In this document: one piece after another, positions 18,447 through 25,839 of the stretch
How the letters are laid out: each line of letters begins with the position of its first letter
Numbering within the stretch: position 1 is the stretch's first letter
NCBI RefSeq assembly: GCF_001265075.1
Contig: NZ_LFKO01000002.1
Coordinates: 80,397 to 141,999, forward strand
Length of the DNA: 61,603 nucleotides
Source: Salinicoccus sp. YB14-2
Lineage (GTDB): Bacteria > Bacillota > Bacilli > Staphylococcales > Salinicoccaceae
Direction: 5' to 3'
Notes under the pieces: generated by a model
What the model was told of the DNA's origin: nothing
Databases searched by the model: none
What the model saw: the letters and a program-made list of their open reading frames with translations, nothing else
Translations under genes and position numbers: made by a program

Positions 18447-18460
18447 AACAAACGCTTACA
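18447..18460. promoter_or_regulatory. cre site in the ccpA leader
   Basis: Read on the minus strand the site is TGTAAGCGTTTGTT, matching the CcpA consensus TGWAANCGNTNNCW at all but one position. It is 23 bases before the ccpA start, downstream of a TATAAT (18403-18408). That fits a roadblock or autorepression site; autogenous control of ccpA is known in other Gram-positives. Confidence 0.7.
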
Positions 18461-18482
18461 TATTTATTCAGGAGGTGTACAT

Positions 18483-19475
18483 ATGACAGTAACTATTTAT
18501 GATGTAGCACGTGAAGCAAAAGTCTCCATGGCTACAGTGTCCCGGGTGCTTAACGGTAACCCCAATGTTAAACCGGAGACGAGAAAAAAAGTTAAAGAAG
18601 TCATTAAAAAATTAAACTACAGGCCAAATGCTGTCGCTCGAGGATTGGCGAGTAAAAAGACGACAACAGTTGGCGTAATCATACCGGATATATCCAACTT
18701 GTATTATTCATCTCTGGCAAGAGGGCTTGATGATATTGCTGAGATGTATAACTATCAGACCATCATCGCAAATACTGACAATGATCCTGAAAAGGAAAGA
18801 AATTCATTTTTGAACCTGATTAGCAAGCAGGTTGACGGTATAGTATTTCTCGGCGGTACTTTGAATGAGGAGACGATTGAAGACATCAAAGGATCGAATG
18901 TCCCGGTTGTTATATGCGGAACGAGTGAGAAAGATGCGAACCTGCCTTCAGTAAACATTGATTACTTTAAAGCGATCAAAGAAGTCTCCAATCATTTATT
19001 TGAAAGCGGAGCGAAGGACATATTCTTCGTCAAGGCACTTTATTCCCAGCAGCTTGAGCGTCACATTGAAGACGGGCTGAAAGAAGCATATAAAGAAAAT
19101 AATCTGCCATTTAAAGAAGAGTATATTCAAGAAGTGGCGACACATTACCAGGCAGGCAGGGACGTATTTGACCGTCTTATCGAAGAGGAGGACGTAGATG
19201 TGCTGATCACAATGAGTGATGAAGCGGCTATCGGCATGCTGCACGGCTCTCTCGACCGCGGCATCAGTTTTCCTAATAAACTGCAGCTTGTCAGCTGCAG
19301 CAACACGCATCTTGTGAATATGATGCGTCCGCCTGTGACCAGTATTGCGATACCCCTGTATGATATCGGTGCAGTGGGTATGAGACTGCTGACGAAGTAT
19401 ATGAAAGATGAACCGGTGGATGAACCAAACGTCATCCTGCCTTATATCATCGAGTACAGATCTTCCACAAAATAA
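18483..19475 (+). CDS. ccpA: Catabolite control protein A
   Basis: A 330-residue LacI/GalR-family regulator that binds cre sites with HPr-Ser-P and controls carbon catabolite repression and overflow metabolism. The N-terminal helix-turn-helix (TIYDVAREAKVSMATVSRV) and hinge helix (NAVARGLASK) are intact, and the effector-binding core has full length. The RBS is AGGAGGTG. The neighbouring acu/acs genes are classic CcpA-linked genes, and a cre site lies in its own leader. Confidence 0.95.
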   Translation: MTVTIYDVAREAKVSMATVSRVLNGNPNVKPETRKKVKEVIKKLNYRPNAVARGLASKKTTTVGVIIPDISNLYYSSLARGLDDIAEMYNYQTIIANTDNDPEKERNSFLNLISKQVDGIVFLGGTLNEETIEDIKGSNVPVVICGTSEKDANLPSVNIDYFKAIKEVSNHLFESGAKDIFFVKALYSQQLERHIEDGLKEAYKENNLPFKEEYIQEVATHYQAGRDVFDRLIEEEDVDVLITMSDEAAIGMLHGSLDRGISFPNKLQLVSCSNTHLVNMMRPPVTSIAIPLYDIGAVGMRLLTKYMKDEPVDEPNVILPYIIEYRSSTK

Positions 19476-19477
19476 TA

Positions 19478-19579
19478 AAAACCTCTGGTTGGAGTGAGGC
19501 CCCCCTAAAGTTGAATTTTGGAGTTCAACTTTAGGGCTGCACCTCAGAATCAATATCAAACTCCAATTAGAGTTTTTTT
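19478..19579. terminator. Composite terminator between ccpA and acuC
   Basis: The outer stem AAAACCTCTGGTTGGAG (19478-19494) pairs, with one bulge and G-U pairs, with CTCCAATTAGAGTTTT (19561-19576) and is followed by T residues. It can act for both convergent genes. A 52-nt palindrome occupies its loop (listed separately). Confidence 0.7.
19495..19546. repeat. Palindromic element nested in the terminator loop
   Basis: Perfect 13-bp arms CCCTAAAGTTGAA (19503-19515) / TTCAACTTTAGGG (19524-19536) around an 8-nt loop, bordered by TGAGG (19495-19499) / CCTCA (19542-19546). It has the size and form of a REP/MITE-like unit. I found no second copy in this window. Confidence 0.6.
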
Positions 19580-20726
19580 ATATTTGCTCCAGATACATCA
19601 GTATTCTCTGAAGCATTCCTTCATTTTTTTCAGTAATATCATTCTTTCTCGGGATTTCCTGGAAGTCACTTAAATCATCTTCCCACAATGTCGGGAACTC
19701 GACCTTACTTTTACTTTGATATTTTTCAAGATAAGCATCCGGCAGCATACCTCGCGGCGGGATTTCATTGTTCATTGCCAGCCATATCTGCGCCCACATT
19801 CTCGGTACAACCTGCCAAATATTATAGCCTCCACCGCCGACAGCAATCCATTTTCCATCTGTATATTCATCGCTGAGTCGATTGACGATACGGGGGATTT
19901 CCTCGTATGATTTTGAAGTCAATGCGAGATGGGTCATCGGATCCCTATAGTGGGCATCGACTCCATTTTGGCTTAACAGAATATCCGGCTTAAATTTGAT
20001 GATTGCATTTTCCAGGCTGTCTTCAAAAATACTTAAAAATGATTCGTCTTCTGTAAAAGCATCGACTGGTAAATTGACAGAGAAGCCAAATCCGGCATCG
20101 TCGCCTCTTTCAGTTGTGGAACCTGTTCCCGGAAATAAATACCTGCCTGTTTCATGAATCGAGTAGGTCATCACTTCATTAGTATTATAGAAGGTAAATT
20201 GTACTCCGTCTCCATGGTGGGCATCCGTATCTATATAAAGGACTTTCAGATCGTAATTCTTTCTCATATATTCAATGGCTACCGCCGAATCATTATAAAT
20301 GCAAAATCCGCTGGCACGACCGGTAAACCCGTGATGAAGCCCGCCGGCAAGGCTCAGAACTTTTTTTGCATTGCCTTTCATGACTGCATCAACAGCGGTC
20401 AGTGTGGCACCGACCAGCATTTTACTTTTTTCGTGCATATCTTCGAAAGTGGGTGTATCGTCACTCGCCAGCCCGTAACTTTCCATCTGGGACTCAGGCA
20501 GTGTGCCTTTCCCGGCTTTTTTGACTGCTTCTACATATTCCGGCTGATGGACAAGCAAGAGCTCCTCATCTGTCGCTTTCCTCGGTTTAATGATATCTTC
20601 TTCTTTTAAAAACCCTGATGATGCCAGTAAATCAGTTGTCATTTTTACTCTCATTTGATTAAAGGGGTGCTGATCATTGAATCTGTATTCAAGCAATGAT
20701 TTATCATAAACATATAACGGTTTCAT
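19578..20726 (-). CDS. acuC: AcuC-type class I histone-deacetylase-like protein
   Basis: A 382-residue HDAC-fold protein. AcuC removes the acetyl group from acetyl-CoA synthetase and so reactivates it. The zinc and charge-relay motifs IDTDAHHGDGVQ, GLHHGFTGRASGFC and the late GGGGYN are present. The start overlaps the acuB stop (ATGA), so the two are translationally coupled. Its 3' end is buried in the composite terminator shared with ccpA. Confidence 0.92.
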   Translation of the reverse strand: MKPLYVYDKSLLEYRFNDQHPFNQMRVKMTTDLLASSGFLKEEDIIKPRKATDEELLLVHQPEYVEAVKKAGKGTLPESQMESYGLASDDTPTFEDMHEKSKMLVGATLTAVDAVMKGNAKKVLSLAGGLHHGFTGRASGFCIYNDSAVAIEYMRKNYDLKVLYIDTDAHHGDGVQFTFYNTNEVMTYSIHETGRYLFPGTGSTTERGDDAGFGFSVNLPVDAFTEDESFLSIFEDSLENAIIKFKPDILLSQNGVDAHYRDPMTHLALTSKSYEEIPRIVNRLSDEYTDGKWIAVGGGGYNIWQVVPRMWAQIWLAMNNEIPPRGMLPDAYLEKYQSKSKVEFPTLWEDDLSDFQEIPRKNDITEKNEGMLQRILMYLEQI

Positions 20727-21367
20727 CTCAAGCCCATTTTGTCAGGAGTCAGCACATTGAACCCCTGTTCTTGTAGTCTCTGTATTGCAAATTTCGGATT
20801 CATCGCCTGAACGCGTAATACAATGATTTTATTCCCCTTGGTTTCCTTATTCTTGTAAACTGACACACTGATTATTCTAATGTTCAAATCTTTGAACACT
20901 TTGCCTATCTCATAGATGACACCTGTCTTGTCCTCGATATCTATCTCAATGATTGAACCGGGTTCTTTTATACCGGTCAGTTCCAGGAAGGTGTTAAGCA
21001 TATCTTTTTGTGTAACGATACCGACGATTTTCCCTTCTCTTACTACAGGAATTGCACCGATTGCAAAATGATAAAAATCAAGCGCAATTTCCTCCACGAA
21101 ATCCAGAGGATGGCAATAGGTCACGTTCGTTCTCATTATTCTCGATAAAGGCTGTTCCAGGTTCATACCGGGATCCTCATCAGATAAAACGGATGGCAGT
21201 GTCATTTTAATATCTCTGTCAGAAACGATACCGACTAATTTATCATCCTCATTGGTGATGGGCACATGTCTGAATGAATACCGGCTCATCATATTGAGCG
21301 CCTCTTCAATTGTGTTTTCCGGGGACAGCGACCGGACAGGCGATGTCATGATTCTTTCTACTAACAT
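20723..21367 (-). CDS. acuB: AcuB: CBS-pair and ACT-domain protein
   Basis: 214 residues: two CBS motifs (about 1-60 and 75-130; IMTSPVRSLSPENTIEEAL and AIGAIPVVREGKIVGIVTQ) and a C-terminal ACT-like domain (about 140-205). In B. subtilis acuB belongs to the acuABC operon; its role is probably nucleotide or metabolite sensing but is not defined. The RBS is GAGGAT. It sits between acuA (18-base gap) and acuC (4-base overlap). Confidence 0.88.
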   Translation of the reverse strand: MLVERIMTSPVRSLSPENTIEEALNMMSRYSFRHVPITNEDDKLVGIVSDRDIKMTLPSVLSDEDPGMNLEQPLSRIMRTNVTYCHPLDFVEEIALDFYHFAIGAIPVVREGKIVGIVTQKDMLNTFLELTGIKEPGSIIEIDIEDKTGVIYEIGKVFKDLNIRIISVSVYKNKETKGNKIIVLRVQAMNPKFAIQRLQEQGFNVLTPDKMGLR

Positions 21368-21385
21368 TTAATATCCTCCTCAGCA

Positions 21386-22018
21386 TTAAATAAAGAAGCG
21401 GTCTTTGAAACGGATTTTATCAAATTCCATCATTTGCTCCCTTTTAATATTTTTCCCTATTCTTGCCATAAGCGTATTGGCAGGGTGTGCTGTGATTTCA
21501 GGGTCATTGGTCTGAAATACTTCAAATCCGGCACTTGCCATCAAGTTGATCATTATATCTTTATATTCGTAGACGCTGAGGCTGTTATTTTTCAAGTCCC
21601 AGTGCCAATAGTATTCAGTGGTGATTATAATATAGTTTTCCACGAATGAATCTTCCATTGTCAGCTGGATCAATTTTTTTCCGATTCCGCCGCTGCGATA
21701 GTTTAAAGATATCTCTACCGCGCCAAGTTCAATGAGATAGGACAGATTGCCGTCTGACCATCTCTCAAGCTCGTCAGGATAGTGGTAGGTGACGTATCCT
21801 ATTATATGCTTTCCATCACGTGCTACTATGATTCTGCCTTCATCGAGATCGGCGATTTCCAATATAGCCTCCAACTGATCCTTCGGTCTTCTGAAAGCAT
21901 CTAAACCATCATCAAAACTGTATGTCTTTAAAGTATCGCTGGAAACAGGTCCTTCGATGACTATTTTACGGTCATTTAGAGTGAGAAAATCCTGATGATA
22001 AGTTTTTTGGTGCTGCAC
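21386..22018 (-). CDS. acuA: AcuA: GNAT acetyltransferase acting on acetyl-CoA synthetase
   Basis: A 210-residue GNAT-fold enzyme. AcuA acetylates the catalytic-loop lysine of AcsA and switches it off. The acetyl-CoA-binding region is at YRSGGIGKKLIQ (about residue 122). It begins with GTG behind the perfect RBS AGGAGGTG. It is divergent from acsA and first in acuABC, exactly the B. subtilis arrangement. Confidence 0.9.
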   Translation of the reverse strand: MQHQKTYHQDFLTLNDRKIVIEGPVSSDTLKTYSFDDGLDAFRRPKDQLEAILEIADLDEGRIIVARDGKHIIGYVTYHYPDELERWSDGNLSYLIELGAVEISLNYRSGGIGKKLIQLTMEDSFVENYIIITTEYYWHWDLKNNSLSVYEYKDIMINLMASAGFEVFQTNDPEITAHPANTLMARIGKNIKREQMMEFDKIRFKDRFFI

Positions 22019-22053
22019 AAATCACACCTCCTGATTAATAAGATTTAAAAATT

Positions 22054-22083
22054 TTGAAAAGTACGTTAATATTATTATATACT
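22054..22083 (+). promoter_or_regulatory. Sigma-A promoter of acsA
   Basis: -35 TTGAAA (22054-22059), 18-bp spacer, -10 TATACT (22078-22083); a register with TATATA at 16 bp is also possible. An ATTATA at 22074-22079 could serve acuA on the other strand, so the divergent promoters would overlap. No convincing cre site was found in this gap. Confidence 0.6.
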
Positions 22084-22120
22084 ATCATTAGAAATGAGAA
22101 AACTTATAGGGGGATTCAAG

Positions 22121-23833
22121 ATGAAAGTAGAGTATTACAAAGCAACGGATCAAAATCCGAATTTAAATGATTACGATAAAGTTTATGAAAATTTCAACTG
22201 GGATGAAATTGAAAAGAATTTTTCATGGTCTGAAACAAATAAATTCAATATGGCTTACGAATGCATTGATAAGCATGTTGAAGAGGGTTATGGAAATAAG
22301 ACAGCCTTTATTTACAAAAACGATGATAAAAAATCCACATATACATTCAAAGATATGCAAATTGCATCCAACAAAGCTGCGAATGTGCTGAAGAATGAAG
22401 CGGGAGTAGAAAAAGGGGATCGTGTATTTATTTTCATGGCACGCTCGCCCGAGTTATATTTCAGTTTACTGGGTACTTTGAAGCTGGGTGCAATTGTCGG
22501 GCCTTTATTCGAAGCGTTTATGGAAAAAGCTGTTAAAGACAGATTGGAAAACAGTGATGCCAAAGTGATCGTCACGACTTCGGAACTGGTTGGACGTATA
22601 CCTGTAGATGATCTGCCTAACCTTGAAAAAGTTGTCGTTGTAGGTGAAACGGATAATGATGATCACTTGGATTTCAATGCGGCCTATGAAAAAGCATCCG
22701 AAGATTTTGAAATAGAGTGGCTGGATAAGGAAGATGGAATGATTCTTCACTATACAAGCGGTTCCACGGGACAACCTAAAGGTGTTCTTCATGTCCAGTA
22801 TGCTATGGTCCAACAGTATATTACAGGTAAATATGTACTCGACATGAAAGAAGATGATGTATATTGGTGTACTGCGGATCCAGGCTGGGTAACCGGCACG
22901 TCTTATGGTATATTTGCACCATGGCTGAACCGTGTGACCAACGTTGTCGTAGGCGGAAGATTCTCACCTGAATCATGGTATGGAGCAATTGATGAACTGA
23001 ATATCACAATCTGGTACAGTGCACCGACAGCACTCCGTATGTTGATGGGGGCAGGCGACGAAATACTTAAAAAATATGATTTAAGCTCCTTGAGACATGT
23101 ACTATCTGTAGGGGAGCCGCTGAACCCTGAAGTGGTCAAATGGGGTATGGATGTTCTCAATTTGAGAATCCACGATACTTGGTGGATGACTGAGACAGGT
23201 GCTCATATGATTACAAACTTCCCGTCTATGGATATCAAAGCCGGTTCCATGGGTAAACCGGTACCGGGAGTTGAAGCGGCGATCATAGATGATTCCGGTA
23301 ATGAACTGCCGGCAAACAGAATGGGTAACCTGGCACTCAAAACAGGGTGGCCTGCGATGATGAGGGAAGTATGGAAAAACAAACCGAAGTATGACTCTTA
23401 TTTCGTCGGTGAATGGTACGTATCCGGTGACTCTGCCTATAAAGATGAAGATGGATATTACTGGTTCCAGGGCAGGGTGGATGACGTAATCATGACTGCC
23501 GGTGAAAGAGTCGGACCGTTTGAAATAGAATCGAAACTTGTCGAGCATCCTGCAGTACAAGAAGCTGGTGTCATCGGTAAGCCTGACCCGGTCAGAGGTG
23601 AAATCGTCAAAGCATTCATTGCTCTTAGAGAAGAGTATGACGAATCAGATGAGCTGAAAGAAGAAATTAGAGTGTTTGTTAAAGAAGGGCTCGCTGCACA
23701 TGCTGCACCGAGAGAAATTGAATTCAAGGATAAACTGCCTAAAACACGCAGTGGTAAAATCATGCGTCGTGTATTGAAGGCATGGGAATTGAATCTGGAT
23801 GCCGGAGACCTCTCCAGTATGGATGATGATTAA
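22121..23833 (+). CDS. acsA: Acetyl-CoA synthetase
   Basis: A 570-residue AMP-forming enzyme that turns acetate, ATP and CoA into acetyl-CoA. Adenylation motifs are present: YTSGSTGQPKGVLH, DTWWMTETG and SGD near the hinge. The regulatory lysine is K546 in PKTRSGKIMRR, the expected target of AcuA/AcuC. The ATG at 22121 is chosen because AGGGGGA (22108-22114) is well spaced and the protein then begins MKVEYY like the staphylococcal enzyme; an in-frame ATG at 22094 lacks an RBS. Confidence 0.95.
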   Translation: MKVEYYKATDQNPNLNDYDKVYENFNWDEIEKNFSWSETNKFNMAYECIDKHVEEGYGNKTAFIYKNDDKKSTYTFKDMQIASNKAANVLKNEAGVEKGDRVFIFMARSPELYFSLLGTLKLGAIVGPLFEAFMEKAVKDRLENSDAKVIVTTSELVGRIPVDDLPNLEKVVVVGETDNDDHLDFNAAYEKASEDFEIEWLDKEDGMILHYTSGSTGQPKGVLHVQYAMVQQYITGKYVLDMKEDDVYWCTADPGWVTGTSYGIFAPWLNRVTNVVVGGRFSPESWYGAIDELNITIWYSAPTALRMLMGAGDEILKKYDLSSLRHVLSVGEPLNPEVVKWGMDVLNLRIHDTWWMTETGAHMITNFPSMDIKAGSMGKPVPGVEAAIIDDSGNELPANRMGNLALKTGWPAMMREVWKNKPKYDSYFVGEWYVSGDSAYKDEDGYYWFQGRVDDVIMTAGERVGPFEIESKLVEHPAVQEAGVIGKPDPVRGEIVKAFIALREEYDESDELKEEIRVFVKEGLAAHAAPREIEFKDKLPKTRSGKIMRRVLKAWELNLDAGDLSSMDDD

Positions 23834-23846
23834 TATAAATCATTTG

Positions 23847-23874
23847 AACCCCCTCATTGAGGGGGTTATTTTTT
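23847..23874 (+). terminator. acsA terminator
   Basis: Stem AACCCCCTC (23847-23855) / GAGGGGGTT (23859-23867) followed by ATTTTTTT. Confidence 0.92.
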
Positions 23875-24060
23875 TAAGAATGAATTGAATTATTGGCAAT
23901 AAAGCAGTGGAATATCGGAACGAAAAAGTGCAGCAAATACCATTTTCCGGATTGAAGTCGGGCATAAACATGATGACTGAAAATTATATTATCAGAATTA
24001 ACTTAAAATGCTTTGTTTGTGGAAAAATTCACTTAGATATGTCATAATGGAAAGGTAATT

Positions 24061-24078
24061 GTTATGCCTCTGCATAAC
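24061..24078 (+). other. Small leader hairpin ahead of fhs
   Basis: Perfect 7-bp stem GTTATGC / GCATAAC with a CTCT loop, 30 bases before the fhs start and just downstream of an extended -10 (TGT CATAAT, 24040-24048). It may be a 5'-UTR structure; function unknown. The rest of the gap back to the acsA terminator shows nothing I can name. Confidence 0.4.
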
Positions 24079-24107
24079 TCAATATTTTTCATTTGGGAGA
24101 TGAGATA

Positions 24108-25775
24108 ATGGCACATTTAACAGATCAGGAAATTGCTGCTAAAGCTGAGATCCAACCGATAGAAGATATCGCAGCTAAGGCGAATATTCCTAATGAGGCC
24201 TTGGAACTTCATGGTAAACATAAAGCAAAAGTGGACATTCATCAAGTTGAAGGAGACGAAAACAAATCAAAAGTTGTCTTAGTTTCCGCGATGAACCCGA
24301 CTCCGGCCGGAGAAGGTAAATCTACTGTAACTGTTGGTTTATCAGATGCATTCAACAAGTTGAAGAAGAACGTAATGGTTGCATTACGTGAGCCATCATT
24401 AGGTCCTGTTATGGGTGTTAAAGGTGGAGCTACCGGCGGTGGTCAGGCACAAGTATTACCGATGGAGGAAATCAACCTTCATTTCAACGGTGACCTGCAC
24501 GCAATCACTACGGCGAACAACGCTCTATCCGCGTTCATTGACAACCACATCCACCATGGCAACAAACTGAACCTTGATCCGCGACGGGTTTCATGGAAGA
24601 GAGTTCTTGATATGAACGACCGTGCGCTTCGACAAGTGGTTGTCGGCCTTGGCGGACCAAGCCGCGGTGTACCTCGTGAAGATGGTTTTAACATCACGGT
24701 TGCAAGTGAAATCATGGCTGTACTTTGTTTAGCTACAGACATCATGGACCTTAAAGCAAAACTGGGTGAAATGGTCATCGGTTACACTTATGACAGAAAA
24801 CCTGTTACTGCTAAAGAGCTGGAAGTTGAGGGTGCGCTTGCATTACTTCTTAAAGAAGCGATCAAACCAAACCTTGTACAGACTATGGAAGGTACACCTG
24901 CTCTGATTCATGGTGGACCATTCGCAAATATTGCACATGGCTGTAACTCACTGATTGCTACAAACACAGCACGTAAACTTGCTGATATCGTAGTCACAGA
25001 AAGTGGTTTCGGTTCGGATCTTGGCGGAGAGAAGTTCATGAACATCAAAGCACGTAAAGGTGACTTCAAGCCGGATGTTATCGTTCTTGTAGCGACTATC
25101 CGTGCACTTAAGATGAACGGCGGCGTGGCTAAAGATGATTTAGGTGAAGCTAACGTAGACGCTCTTAAAGAAGGTATTGTAAACTTAGGTAAGCACATTG
25201 AGAACGCTCGTAAATTCGGTGTCGAGCCTGTTGTTGCATTGAACGACTTCGTTACAGACACTGATGAAGAAAGAGACTTTGTATTAGACTGGTGTAAAGA
25301 GCAGAACGTACGTGTGTCACTTACCCAAGTATGGGAAAAAGGCGGCGAAGGCGGCGTAGATCTTGCGAACCAGGTACTTGAAGTTCTAGATCAGCCACAG
25401 GAATTCAAACACCTGTATGATCTTGACACACCTATCGATCAGAAAATCGAGAAGATTGTCAAAGAAGTATACGGCGGTGAAGGTGTCGTTCTGACGGCTA
25501 AAGCTCAAAAACAGCTTGCTGAAATTGAAGCAAACGGTTTTGGAAATCTACCGGTCTGTATGGCAAAATCACAGTACTCACTGAGTGACGATCCGAAAAA
25601 ACTTGGTCGTCCTGAAGGATTTACAGTAACTGTAAGAGAATTGGATGTAAAAGCCGGAGCTGGCTTCGTTGTTGCACTGACAGGTGACATCATGACTATG
25701 CCTGGTCTTCCAAAACAGCCATCTGCGGTTAACATGGATGTTGCTGCTGACGGTACTTCTAAAGGTTTATTCTAA
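24108..25775 (+). CDS. fhs: Formate--tetrahydrofolate ligase
   Basis: A 555-residue enzyme, the same length as in S. aureus, that makes 10-formyl-THF from formate, ATP and THF for one-carbon metabolism. The P-loop TPAGEGKST and the family signature [14 protein letters not shown] are present. The ATG at 24108 behind GGGAG (24095-24099) is chosen over an upstream TTG. Codon use is visibly more biased than in neighbours, as expected for a highly expressed gene. Confidence 0.95.
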   Translation: MAHLTDQEIAAKAEIQPIEDIAAKANIPNEALELHGKHKAKVDIHQVEGDENKSKVVLVSAMNPTPAGEGKSTVTVGLSDAFNKLKKNVMVALREPSLGPVMGVKGGATGGGQAQVLPMEEINLHFNGDLHAITTANNALSAFIDNHIHHGNKLNLDPRRVSWKRVLDMNDRALRQVVVGLGGPSRGVPREDGFNITVASEIMAVLCLATDIMDLKAKLGEMVIGYTYDRKPVTAKELEVEGALALLLKEAIKPNLVQTMEGTPALIHGGPFANIAHGCNSLIATNTARKLADIVVTESGFGSDLGGEKFMNIKARKGDFKPDVIVLVATIRALKMNGGVAKDDLGEANVDALKEGIVNLGKHIENARKFGVEPVVALNDFVTDTDEERDFVLDWCKEQNVRVSLTQVWEKGGEGGVDLANQVLEVLDQPQEFKHLYDLDTPIDQKIEKIVKEVYGGEGVVLTAKAQKQLAEIEANGFGNLPVCMAKSQYSLSDDPKKLGRPEGFTVTVRELDVKAGAGFVVALTGDIMTMPGLPKQPSAVNMDVAADGTSKGLF

Positions 25776-25784
25776 TAGAAAACG

Positions 25785-25818
25785 AAAAAGAGATCGGCCG
25801 AATGGCCGATCTCTTTTT
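25785..25818. terminator. Bidirectional terminator between fhs and the PBP gene
   Basis: Perfect 15-bp stem: AAAAAGAGATCGGCC (25785-25799) / GGCCGATCTCTTTTT (25804-25818), loop GAAT, with A and T flanks suited to both directions. Confidence 0.95.
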
Positions 25819-25839
25819 TATGATCTAATTTAATTGAAA

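Noticed and set aside
20154-20609. A 151-codon frame antisense to acuC
   Set aside because: acuC carries its catalytic motifs throughout; no ribosome binding site or domain supports the other strand.
22019-22120. A cre site in the acuA-acsA divergent gap
   Set aside because: The nearest candidate around 22055-22070 lacks the central CG at the right position, so I do not call it although CcpA control would be expected.
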